From: JAZDKP01 sp043802925
Lineage (GTDB): Bacteria; Fibrobacterota; OXYB2-FULL-49-7; JAEUSG01
Assembly: GCA_043802925.1 (NCBI GenBank)
Contig: JAZDKP010000305.1
Span: forward strand, 1-29,886
DNA length: 29,886 nucleotides
Direction of reading: 5' to 3'
Below, piece by piece: positions 16,697 through 23,945 of the stretch. Within the stretch, counting starts at the first letter, position 1, and each line of letters starts with the position of its first letter. The notes beneath the pieces were generated by a model. The model did not search any database. It had not been told where the DNA came from and saw nothing but the letters and a program-made list of their open reading frames with translations. The position numbers and the translations under genes were made by a program.

Positions 16697-17200
16697 AAGT
16701 TTCAGAGCCTTTTCGCGGCCATTCCGAATCCGTTTTTCCTGCGGCTCCGGTGTAAACAGCTTTTCAATCAGATTTGTGGCTTTGTCGAAAAACCAAAGCC
16801 CGATATTCATGCTATGGAATAGCGAAATCCGATCCTGGATCCGTTCTCCGGTAACTTTTGGCAGGACGACTATAGGCATATCAGCATAATAACTGTATCG
16901 GAATGCCTGCTGAAGGGCTTTGTTCCAATTCTCCATCTTTATTTCAAAGGCATAGAGCGACATGTCAGTTTCACCGGCTGGCAGATCCTTATCCGGCGTA
17001 AGCCAGACAAAATCCGCTATCCCATAGCCGGAGATTGCGAATTGTTTTCCCCCAATACCACGGTTCTGGTTTGCAACAAAGACTTTTTCAAAGGCGCTTG
17101 CAAAATTGATTTCTTTACGCTTCAATCCTGTTTCCGGTGGTAGATTTCTGCGGGGATTATGTGTTCTAAAACGTAAGAGCTTAATATTCAAACTATCCAT
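16640..17200 (-). CDS. PD-(D/E)XK nuclease-like protein
   Basis: A 186-residue protein with the core of a PD-(D/E)XK nuclease: an early helix with Glu38 (SAFEKVF), Asp63 in GYGIADFVWL, and Glu86-x-Lys88 in LYAFEIKMENW. A helix and strand follow (ALQQAFRYSYYADMPIVVLP), the usual Q-rich helix and IVV strand after the active site. The spacing (Asp, about 23 residues, ExK) fits Holliday-junction-resolvase- or restriction-type members. Function could be DNA cleavage in defence or a regulatory nuclease-fold domain. It is transcribed towards the kinase pair, with the coding ends overlapping. No strong ribosome-binding site is visible before ATG 17200. Low GC matches the kinase pair, so it probably arrived with them. 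Confidence 0.82.
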   Translation of the reverse strand: MDSLNIKLLRFRTHNPRRNLPPETGLKRKEINFASAFEKVFVANQNRGIGGKQFAISGYGIADFVWLTPDKDLPAGETDMSLYAFEIKMENWNKALQQAFRYSYYADMPIVVLPKVTGERIQDRISLFHSMNIGLWFFDKATNLIEKLFTPEPQEKRIRNGREKALKLLLDRAHFSHLHEFANALA

Positions 17201-17353
17201 TGCTTAAAAAATATATTTTTATCAAATCAAGTCATAGCACAAAACTTGTAAAGGATTGAGATGGCCTTCTTCGACACCCTGGTTTGACGGAAATGTTTCT
17301 CGATGCAAGGAACCAGAATTTTAGACAACATCTCTAACAATCACTCGAACCCC

Positions 17354-17382
17354 TTGCTTTTTATTCCTCTGTGATATATATT
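17354..17382 (+). promoter_or_regulatory. Sigma-70-type promoter for the XRE-cupin operon
   Basis: TTGCTT (17354-17359) and TATATT (17377-17382) are separated by exactly 17 bases in an AT-rich region. A start site about 7 bases after the -10 box would fall near 17389, only a few bases before ATG 17393. That fits the absence of a Shine-Dalgarno sequence and suggests a leaderless or very short-leader transcript. Confidence 0.5.
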
Positions 17383-17392
17383 TAAGTTTATT

Positions 17393-17932
17393 ATGTCCCG
17401 TAGGAATATGTCTGCCTATAATTTTGAAGTCCTCCGGTTCTTGCGTAAAAGCCGCAACCTGACCATCGAAGCCCTCGCAAAGAAGTCCGGTGTCTCTTTT
17501 GCCGTCATCAGCAAACTTGAACGCAACCAGACCAACCCCGGTCTCGAAACCGTCAGGAATCTCGCGGGCGCCCTGCACATTTCAGCCTCGGAACTCATTG
17601 CCATGGCCGAGGTCAAACCCAACGAAATCCGCGAGCAGACAACCTACGATTCCGACGGCTTCCACTTTGAAAAAGTCGAGTACAACAACGCCAAGATTGT
17701 CACGGTCACGGGAACAACCGGAAAAAACCTTTCCCACCCCGAAGCGCACGAGGACGACACGGAGATCGTTTTTGTCCGCAAGGGGCGGGTCAAGCTCACC
17801 CTGCCTACGGGTGTGGTTGAATTGAGAACCGGGGAATCGGTCCAGTTCGACGCCCTTTTTTCGCACACCTACGAAACCCTCAAGGACTGCGAACTCATTA
17901 TCGTCCATGTCCGCAAAGAAAAACGTTTTTAA
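17393..17932 (+). CDS. XRE-family transcriptional regulator with C-terminal cupin
   Basis: A 179-residue regulator. The N-terminal helix-turn-helix (about residues 10-66) has LRFLRKSRNLTIEALAKKSG and VSFAVISKLERNQTNPGLE, typical of XRE/Cro. The C-terminal half (about 100-170) is a small cupin (HPEAHEDDTEIVFVRKG, LRTGESVQFDALFSHTY) that would bind a small ligand, often a sugar acid, amino acid or metal complex. Such proteins usually control the adjacent catabolic genes. It precedes the OYE/GltD fusion by 14 bases and is therefore probably the local, self-regulated switch. ATG 17393 is preferred; ATG 17408 is possible but has its AGGAA too close. Confidence 0.9.
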   Translation: MSRRNMSAYNFEVLRFLRKSRNLTIEALAKKSGVSFAVISKLERNQTNPGLETVRNLAGALHISASELIAMAEVKPNEIREQTTYDSDGFHFEKVEYNNAKIVTVTGTTGKNLSHPEAHEDDTEIVFVRKGRVKLTLPTGVVELRTGESVQFDALFSHTYETLKDCELIIVHVRKEKRF

Positions 17933-17946
17933 GAAGGAAATCCGCG

Positions 17947-20571
17947 GTGGCAAAACACGAACGCTTTCATCTGCGCTCCCTCGATGACCTGAAACACAAG
18001 CTGCACGAGCTGAAAACATCGCTCCCGCTCTCCGAAGACCAGAGTATCATGTTTCAGCGCGTCCGCTTTGCCGGGAAGGAGGCGCCCAACCGCTACGCCG
18101 TACATCCCATGGAGGGCTTTGACTCCTCGCCCGAAGGCGCGCCGGGTCTTTTAAGCTTCCGCCGTTACACGCGCTACGCCGCGGGCGGGTCCGGGCTTAT
18201 CTGGTTCGAAGCCACGGCCGTGCGGAACGAATGCCGCACCAACCCCGGCCAGTTCTGGCTCCATGAGGGCACCGTGGATGTCTTTTCCCGTCTGGTCGAT
18301 GACACGCGAAAAGCCGCGCGCAAATCGTTCGGCGCGGACCACAACCCGGTTCTGGTGCTCCAGCTCACCCACTCCGGCCGGTACAGCAAAAAAGACGGTA
18401 AACCGAAACCCATCATCGCACATCACAGCGCGGTGCTCGATCCCGTCCACACGCTTCCCCCGGACTATCCGCTCATTTCGGATGAGGAACTGGACCGGCT
18501 GCAGGACGACTTCCTCGCGGCCGCGCGGCTCGCGGCCCGAGCCGGATTTGACGGCGTGGACATCAAGAGCTGCCACCGTTATCTCCTCTCGGAGCTCCTC
18601 GCCTCCTTTACGCGCGAGAACAGCCGTTACGGCGGAAACTTTGAAAACCGGACGCGCATGCTGCGCGAGACCGCAAAAAAAATAAAGGACAACGTAACGG
18701 GCCTCTTTGTGACCAGCCGCCTGAACGTGTTCGACGCCATCCGCGCTCCGTACGGCTGGGGCGTTTCAATGGACGACGAACGCACACCCGACCTCTCCGA
18801 ACCCGTCCAACTGATAAAACTCCTGCGTCAAATCGACTATCCGGTCCTGAACGTCTCCATTGCCAATCCCTATTTTAACCCGCATTGGGGCCGTCCCTAC
18901 GACTTCCCCATCGTGGGCGGGCACGCGCCCGACACCCACCCGCTCGAAGGCGTGGCCTTTATAATCAAAACCATCGGCGACGTACAGAAGGCCGTTCCGG
19001 ACCTTCCAATCATCAGCTCCGGCTTCTCCTGGCTGCGCCATTGGATGCCCTATGTTGCGGCCGGCGCGGTAAAGGAGGGTTACGCCACGCTTGTGGGCCA
19101 GGGCCGTGGAGCATTTGCCTATCCCGATTCCGTAAAGGACCTCATGGAAAATGGGGAAATGGACCCGCGCAAGGCGTGCGTGGCCTGCTCGGGCTGCACC
19201 CAACTTATGCGCGACGGTGGAAAGACGGGCTGCATCATCCGCGACAGCGCCGTTTACGGCCCCGAGTACCGCAAGGCGCGCGAGCGATCGGAGGATACGC
19301 TGAAGGAACAGGCCAAACGCTGCCGCGACTGCGCCTTCCCCAACTGCCAGACCGGCTGCCCGGCCAGTGTCGATGTGCCTGCATTTGTAAAGGCCTTTGA
19401 AGAAGGGGACATTAAAAAGTCCTACGGAATATTGAAGGAAGGCAATGTGCTGCCCGAACTCTGCGCCTATGTGTGCCCCTCGGAAGTGCAGTGCGAACAG
19501 TACTGCATGGAAGCCATCATGAACGGCGCGGCCGTGCCTGTGCGTGAAATCCAACAGTTTGTGGCCCGCAGGGCGCGCGAACGGGGCTATGTCACAACGC
19601 GTCTGCCGGAAAAAGAGAACGGGAAAAAGGCGGCAGTGATAGGCGCAGGCCCGGCCGGCGTGGCCTGTGCGGTGCGTCTGCTCGAATCAGGCTTTTGCGT
19701 GGATGTTTACGACAAATCCCAAAACGCGGGCGGCACGCCGCTGGACGTGATCCCGGCCTGGCGCCTTACTGCGGGCGACACGCTCGGGGAAATCGGCACA
19801 CTGCTCAAAGACGGTCTTGCGCAGAAACGGCTTACCCTTGTCCCGAACTTTGAACTTTCACCCGCGCACACACTGGAGTCCCTGCGCAAAAAAGGGTACC
19901 ACGCCGTTTTTCTTGGCATGGGCCTCGGCAAATCGCAGGCGCTGCCCAACGCCAGTCGGCCAAAAAGCGGCGGGGAGGACGCGCTCGTTTTCCTCAAGCG
20001 CCACAAGAACGGCGCGGACATAGGCGTGCCCGCGCGCGTGGCCGTACTCGGTGGCGGCAACACGGCCATGGACGCGGCGCTCACAGCTAAAAAGGCGGGT
20101 GCGCGTGATGTGTACATCGTGTATCGCCGGTCGTTCGAAGAACTACCCGCCTGGCCCAAGGAGCGCGACCAAGTACTCGCAAACGGCGTGCACTTCCTGA
20201 TCTTAAGCCAGCCGGTCGATTACGTCAGCGAAAACGGAAAGCTGACCGGACTTAAAATGGCCCGCACCGTGCTGGGCGAACCGGACAAAAGCGGCCGGCG
20301 CAAGCCCGTCACCGTGGAAAACAGCGAAAGCGTGCTGCCCGTGGACCTCGTCATCGAGGCGCTGGGCCAGTTGCCGGTAGCATCGCTTGAAAAAATGCTG
20401 CCCGGCATCACCCTCAACGAAGGCGGCTTTGTGCGCGTGGACGAACACTTCGCCACAAGCCTCCAGAACGTGTACGCAGGGGGCGACCTGGTCAACGGCG
20501 GAACCACGGCCGTGCGCGCAATCGCGGAGGGCATGAAGGCCGCAGCCGCGATGGCAGCAGGCATACGATAG
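17947..20571 (+). CDS. Old-yellow-enzyme/GltD fusion oxidoreductase with multiple Fe-S clusters
   Basis: An 874-residue cytoplasmic redox enzyme. Residues ~30-405 form an FMN-binding OYE/dienoyl-CoA-reductase-like barrel (LQLTHSGRYS, RYGGNFENRTR). Cys411, 414, 417 and 429 make the CX2CX2CX11C cluster site of the FadH/trimethylamine-dehydrogenase group. Next comes a second module like GltD/DPYD domain I: Cys459, 462, 467 and 471, and Cys506, 510, 516 and 520. An FAD site follows (GAGPAG, about 566-571), then an NAD(P)H site (GGGNTAMDAA, near 702) and the closing YAGGDLVNGG. Electrons would run NAD(P)H-FAD-Fe-S-FMN-substrate, or in reverse. The substrate-contact motif reads DIKSCHRYLL where typical OYEs have EIHxxxGYLL, so specificity is unusual. 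GTG start at 17947 with AGAAGGAAA upstream. It is the first enzyme after the regulator; the substrate is unknown. Confidence 0.88.
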   Translation: MAKHERFHLRSLDDLKHKLHELKTSLPLSEDQSIMFQRVRFAGKEAPNRYAVHPMEGFDSSPEGAPGLLSFRRYTRYAAGGSGLIWFEATAVRNECRTNPGQFWLHEGTVDVFSRLVDDTRKAARKSFGADHNPVLVLQLTHSGRYSKKDGKPKPIIAHHSAVLDPVHTLPPDYPLISDEELDRLQDDFLAAARLAARAGFDGVDIKSCHRYLLSELLASFTRENSRYGGNFENRTRMLRETAKKIKDNVTGLFVTSRLNVFDAIRAPYGWGVSMDDERTPDLSEPVQLIKLLRQIDYPVLNVSIANPYFNPHWGRPYDFPIVGGHAPDTHPLEGVAFIIKTIGDVQKAVPDLPIISSGFSWLRHWMPYVAAGAVKEGYATLVGQGRGAFAYPDSVKDLMENGEMDPRKACVACSGCTQLMRDGGKTGCIIRDSAVYGPEYRKARERSEDTLKEQAKRCRDCAFPNCQTGCPASVDVPAFVKAFEEGDIKKSYGILKEGNVLPELCAYVCPSEVQCEQYCMEAIMNGAAVPVREIQQFVARRARERGYVTTRLPEKENGKKAAVIGAGPAGVACAVRLLESGFCVDVYDKSQNAGGTPLDVIPAWRLTAGDTLGEIGTLLKDGLAQKRLTLVPNFELSPAHTLESLRKKGYHAVFLGMGLGKSQALPNASRPKSGGEDALVFLKRHKNGADIGVPARVAVLGGGNTAMDAALTAKKAGARDVYIVYRRSFEELPAWPKERDQVLANGVHFLILSQPVDYVSENGKLTGLKMARTVLGEPDKSGRRKPVTVENSESVLPVDLVIEALGQLPVASLEKMLPGITLNEGGFVRVDEHFATSLQNVYAGGDLVNGGTTAVRAIAEGMKAAAAMAAGIR

Positions 20572-20576
20572 TATAA

Positions 20577-20597
20577 GGACGAGGCGCTGCCGCGTCC
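20577..20597 (+). other. Intercistronic hairpin between OYE fusion and SDR genes
   Basis: GGACG (20577-20581) pairs with CGTCC (20593-20597), then, after one mismatch, GGC with GCC around a GCT loop. There is no T-tract, so it is not a classic terminator. It lies in the only long gap (87 bases) of this operon and could affect RNA processing or relative expression. Confidence 0.3.
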
Positions 20598-20658
20598 CGG
20601 GAAATAGATACCCGTATGTAAGAGCGACCCCATGCGTCGCCCCAACCAAGGAGCTACC

Positions 20659-21432
20659 ATGAAACCCGTCTCCCTCATCACCGGCGCGGCGCGCGGCATC
20701 GGCCGCGGCATCGCCGAAGCGCTGGCCAAGGAAGGCTTCGACATCGTCATCGCCGACATCCTTTCCAAAGACGACGCAAAGGAAGCAATCGCGGCCTGTG
20801 AAAAAAATAACGCCAGGGTGCTGTACGTGCAGGGCGACATCAGCAAGGCCGATTCGCGCGTACAAATGGTCGACGCGGTCAAGAAAGAAATGGGCCGCCT
20901 CGACATACTCGTGAACAACGCGGGTGTGGCGCCCAAGGTGCGCGCGGACCTTCTGGAGGCCTCGGAGGAGAGCTTTGACCGGCTCATCACCATCAACCTG
21001 AAAGGGCCTTACTTTCTGACGCAGTTGGTGGCCAAATGGATGATTGAGCAGAAGACCGCGGACGTGTCGCGCACTCCCATGATCATCAACATCGCTTCCA
21101 TGTCCTCCTACACCTCCTCCCCTGCGCGCGGCGAGTACTGCGTGTCCAAAGCGGGCGTCAGCATGATGACCCTGCTCTATGCGGACCGGCTTTCAGAATA
21201 CGGCATCAACGTGTACGAAATCCGGCCCGGCATCATCAAGACCGACATGACAGCCGCTGTCACGGAAAAATATGACAATCTCATCTTCAACCAGGGCATC
21301 ACCCCCCTCAAACGCTGGGGCCTGCCCCAGGACATCGCCAAAGCTGCGGTCGCATTCGCCAAAGGTTACCTCCCCTATTCCACGGGCGAGGTCGTGAACG
21401 TGGACGGCGGCTTTCACCTGAGGAGACTCTAA
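20659..21432 (+). CDS. Short-chain dehydrogenase/reductase (FabG-like)
   Basis: A 257-residue classical SDR that interconverts a hydroxyl and a ketone with NAD(P). TGAARGIG (8-15) is the Rossmann glycine motif, NNAG at 86-89 the structural motif, and the catalytic residues are Ser147, Tyr160 and Lys164 (EYCVSKAG), with RPGIIKTDM after. ATG 20659 has AAGGAG five bases upstream; the longer open frame lacks SDR sequence. It is often labelled 3-oxoacyl-ACP reductase, but with no fatty-acid genes around, a sugar-acid, polyol or other catabolic alcohol substrate is more likely. It lies 3 bases upstream of the flavoprotein gene, in the same operon as the OYE fusion. Confidence 0.9.
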   Translation: MKPVSLITGAARGIGRGIAEALAKEGFDIVIADILSKDDAKEAIAACEKNNARVLYVQGDISKADSRVQMVDAVKKEMGRLDILVNNAGVAPKVRADLLEASEESFDRLITINLKGPYFLTQLVAKWMIEQKTADVSRTPMIINIASMSSYTSSPARGEYCVSKAGVSMMTLLYADRLSEYGINVYEIRPGIIKTDMTAAVTEKYDNLIFNQGITPLKRWGLPQDIAKAAVAFAKGYLPYSTGEVVNVDGGFHLRRL

Positions 21433-21435
21433 GCC

Positions 21436-23418
21436 ATGAAGAAACGCACGCTGAAAATCAACGGCCGGTCCATTCCTGTCTACTCCATGAACACGCTGGT
21501 CATCGGCACGGGCGCGGCTTCGCTTTCGGCCGCGGACCATCTGCACAACATGGGACAGACCGACCTCGCCATTCTCACGGAAAAGGTGGGCGGCGGCACT
21601 TCCAACAACACCGGATCCGATAAACAGACTTATTATAAGCTCTCGGTCTTTGGCAAAGAGGGCGACTGCCCCTTTGAAATGGCCAGGTCCCTGTTTGACG
21701 GCGGCTGCATGCATGGCGACCTCGCGCTGGTAGAATCCATCTGTTCGGCGCAGGGTTTTTTCCGGCTCGTGAACATCGGCGTCCCCTTCCCGCACAACCG
21801 CATGGGCGGCTTTGTGGGCTACAAGACCGACCACGACCCACGCCAGCGCGCCACCTCATGCGGCCCCTGGACCAGCTACGAAATGGTGCAGAAACTGCTG
21901 AAAGAGGTGAACCGGCGCAACATTAAAATCTTTGACGAGTACGAAATGGCCGGGCTCCTGGTTGAAAACGGCCGCGCCTGCGGCGTTGTGGCGCTCGATA
22001 AGAAAAAGCTGAAGTCAAAGGATTCGGGCCTCACCCTTTTTCAGGCCGAGAACGTGGTTTTTGGCGTGGGCGGCCCGGGCGGTCTCTACAAAACCTCGGT
22101 GTATCCCAAGGTCCACACCGGTGCCATCGGCCTCGCCCTCGAAGAGGGTGCGCGCGCTGTCAATCTCACGGAATCACAGTACGGTCTTGCTTCCATCAAG
22201 TTCCGCTGGAACGTCTCGGGCACCTACCAGCAGGTCATCCCGCGCTATATCAGCACAAACGCGGATGGCAACGACATGCAGGAGTTCATGAATCCCTACT
22301 TCCAATCCATGGGCCAGCTCGCGACCGCCATTTTCCTGAAAGGATACCAATGGCCCTTTGACCCGCGCAAGATACAGAACTACGGCTCCTCGCTCGTGGA
22401 TGTGCTGGTTTACATCGAGACCGTTGTCAAGGGCCGCCGCGTGTACATGGACTTCCGCGAAAATCCGGGCGCGGGCAACGGCCTCTCCGAATTCCGTTTC
22501 GAAGACCTGGGCAAAGAAGCCTACGACTATCTGGCCCGGTCCAATGCCCTTTTCGGCAAGCCCATCGACCGGCTGAAGAAAATGAACCCACTCTCCATCG
22601 ACCTCTACAAAAGGAATGGTATCGATATCACAAAGAAACCGCTGGAAGTGGCCGTGTGCGCGCAGCACAACAACGGCGGCCTGCTGGGCGACCTCTGGTG
22701 GGAGTCCAACATCAGGCACCTCTTCCCCGTAGGCGAAGTGAACGGCTCGCACGGCGTCTACCGGCCGGGCGGCTCCGCGTTGAACTCAGGCCAGGTGGGT
22801 TCTTTGCGCGCGGCGCAGCGCATCGCCAAGGTTTACAACAAATCGACCCTGAAGTCAAAAGAGTTTGAAGCAGCCGCAAAGCGAAAGGCACCGCAGATTC
22901 TAAAAACGCTCGCAAATCTTAAAAGCAACAGGGCGAAGAAGAGCGACGTCCTGTCATACCGCAACGAGTTCCAGTCCCGCATGACCGAGCAGGGTTCGCA
23001 CATCCGTGACCTTGCAAAAGTCGAGAAGGCACTGGAAGAGGCCTACGCGCAAGTCAAACGGTTCGACGCCATGAAAATCAGAGATGAAAAGGAAATCCCC
23101 GAGGCCCTGAAGAACCGCCACCTCGTGCTCGCGCACGCCGCCTACCTTGAAGCGGTCCGCTTTTACCTCAAGAACGACGGCGGCAGCCGTGGTTCGTACA
23201 TGGTCATGGCCAAAGAAGGCCTTTCCGTGCTCCCGGGCAAGCTTGCCGAATGGGTGTACAAGCCCGAGAACGCAGGCTTGCGTGAAAAGATGATTGAGAC
23301 CACGCTCGTGAAAGGCCGCTTTGAATGCACGCTCACGAACCGCCGCCCCCTGCCGCAGGAGGAGTACTGGTACGAGAACGTGTGGAACGATTATTTAAAG
23401 GGCGAGGTGTTTATGTAA
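21436..23418 (+). CDS. Fumarate-reductase/succinate-dehydrogenase-like FAD flavoprotein
   Basis: A 660-residue FAD-dependent oxidoreductase. VIGTGAASLSAA (about 22-33) is the FAD Rossmann motif, GGGTSNNTGSDKQ the adjacent FAD-contact loop, and FPVGEVNGSHGVYRPGGSALN (around residue 431) the C-terminal FAD motif of the FRD/SDH flavoprotein family. A helical C-terminal domain after about 480 matches the SDH capping/C-terminal helices in position. There are no sdhB/frdB or membrane-anchor genes next to it, so it is a soluble reductase or dehydrogenase, not complex II; with the OYE fusion it may supply or accept electrons in a shared pathway. AGGAG (21421-21425) precedes ATG 21436. Substrate unknown. 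Confidence 0.87.
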   Translation: MKKRTLKINGRSIPVYSMNTLVIGTGAASLSAADHLHNMGQTDLAILTEKVGGGTSNNTGSDKQTYYKLSVFGKEGDCPFEMARSLFDGGCMHGDLALVESICSAQGFFRLVNIGVPFPHNRMGGFVGYKTDHDPRQRATSCGPWTSYEMVQKLLKEVNRRNIKIFDEYEMAGLLVENGRACGVVALDKKKLKSKDSGLTLFQAENVVFGVGGPGGLYKTSVYPKVHTGAIGLALEEGARAVNLTESQYGLASIKFRWNVSGTYQQVIPRYISTNADGNDMQEFMNPYFQSMGQLATAIFLKGYQWPFDPRKIQNYGSSLVDVLVYIETVVKGRRVYMDFRENPGAGNGLSEFRFEDLGKEAYDYLARSNALFGKPIDRLKKMNPLSIDLYKRNGIDITKKPLEVAVCAQHNNGGLLGDLWWESNIRHLFPVGEVNGSHGVYRPGGSALNSGQVGSLRAAQRIAKVYNKSTLKSKEFEAAAKRKAPQILKTLANLKSNRAKKSDVLSYRNEFQSRMTEQGSHIRDLAKVEKALEEAYAQVKRFDAMKIRDEKEIPEALKNRHLVLAHAAYLEAVRFYLKNDGGSRGSYMVMAKEGLSVLPGKLAEWVYKPENAGLREKMIETTLVKGRFECTLTNRRPLPQEEYWYENVWNDYLKGEVFM

Positions 23419-23636
23419 TTTCAGCCAGTCCAACATATGCAAAAAAAGGGCCCCAGCAGTCGTACCGCCCGTCTTTTTCTCCGTCCAACCGAAAAGTTTT
23501 GTGAAAAAAATTGCATGTTATGCTTATTATAGCTATTTTGGCATGCATGCATTAGGGAGGTTTTGACTACCTCGACTATACTTTTAGCGAAAGATCAATA
23601 AATTTATCCGTCGGTCGGTAACTTTAAGGAGACATC
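23419..23636 (+). promoter_or_regulatory. Intergenic control region before the DUF485-actP pair
   Basis: A 218-base, AT-rich gap containing the perfect palindrome GCATGCATGC (23541-23550) and nearby TTGCATG/TTATGC half-site-like words (23511-23523). These could form an operator. No pair of -35/-10 boxes with good spacing was found, and no convincing terminator follows the flavoprotein gene. The new ribosome-binding site AAGGAG lies close before ATG 23637. Confidence 0.35.
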
Positions 23637-23945
23637 ATGGAAACGGATCTTATCAACCGGATTGCGAGCCATCCGAAATACAAAGAGCTCAAGACCAAGC
23701 GGACCCGTTTCGGGTGGCTGCTGACCCTGGCGATGATGGCCGTGTATTATGGCTTTATTCTGCTGGTGGCCTTTAACAAGGAATTCCTGTCGCAACGGAT
23801 CGGGAACGGCGTCATCACCATCGGCATCCCCATCGGTTTCGGCGTCATCCTGTTCACCATCCTCATCACGGCCATTTATGTCAAGCGCGCCAACAAGGAA
23901 TACGACGAGTTGTCCGACGCCATCGCGAAGGAGGTGCTGAAATGA
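23637..23945 (+). CDS. yjcH: DUF485 membrane protein (YjcH-like)
   Basis: A 102-residue inner-membrane protein with two hydrophobic segments (about 27-46 and 60-82). The N-terminal IASHPKYKELKTKRTRFGW and a cytoplasmic tail are characteristic of DUF485. This family is nearly always encoded directly before ActP-type symporters and is thought to be an accessory subunit. Its stop overlaps the actP start by four bases (ATGA), so the two are translationally coupled. AAGGAG lies upstream of ATG 23637. Confidence 0.93.
   Translation: METDLINRIASHPKYKELKTKRTRFGWLLTLAMMAVYYGFILLVAFNKEFLSQRIGNGVITIGIPIGFGVILFTILITAIYVKRANKEYDELSDAIAKEVLK

Noticed and set aside
14035..17392. Island as a prophage, integron or transposon
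   Set aside because: No integrase, transposase, tRNA, terminal inverted repeats or attachment-site repeats could be seen; only the base composition and gene content suggest transfer.
18766..19554. 262-codon minus-strand frame inside the OYE-GltD fusion
   Set aside because: Antisense to the Fe-S and barrel region of a well-supported gene; no independent evidence.
21436..23418. Flavoprotein as subunit of respiratory complex II
   Set aside because: No iron-sulfur or membrane-anchor subunit genes are adjacent, and the neighbours are soluble redox enzymes.
23536..23553. TTGGCATGCATGC as a sigma-54 promoter
   Set aside because: The GG and GC elements are 7 bases apart instead of the required 10.
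23563..23582. TTGACT and TATACT as a sigma-70 promoter before DUF485
   Set aside because: Each box looks good, but the spacer is only 8 bases.
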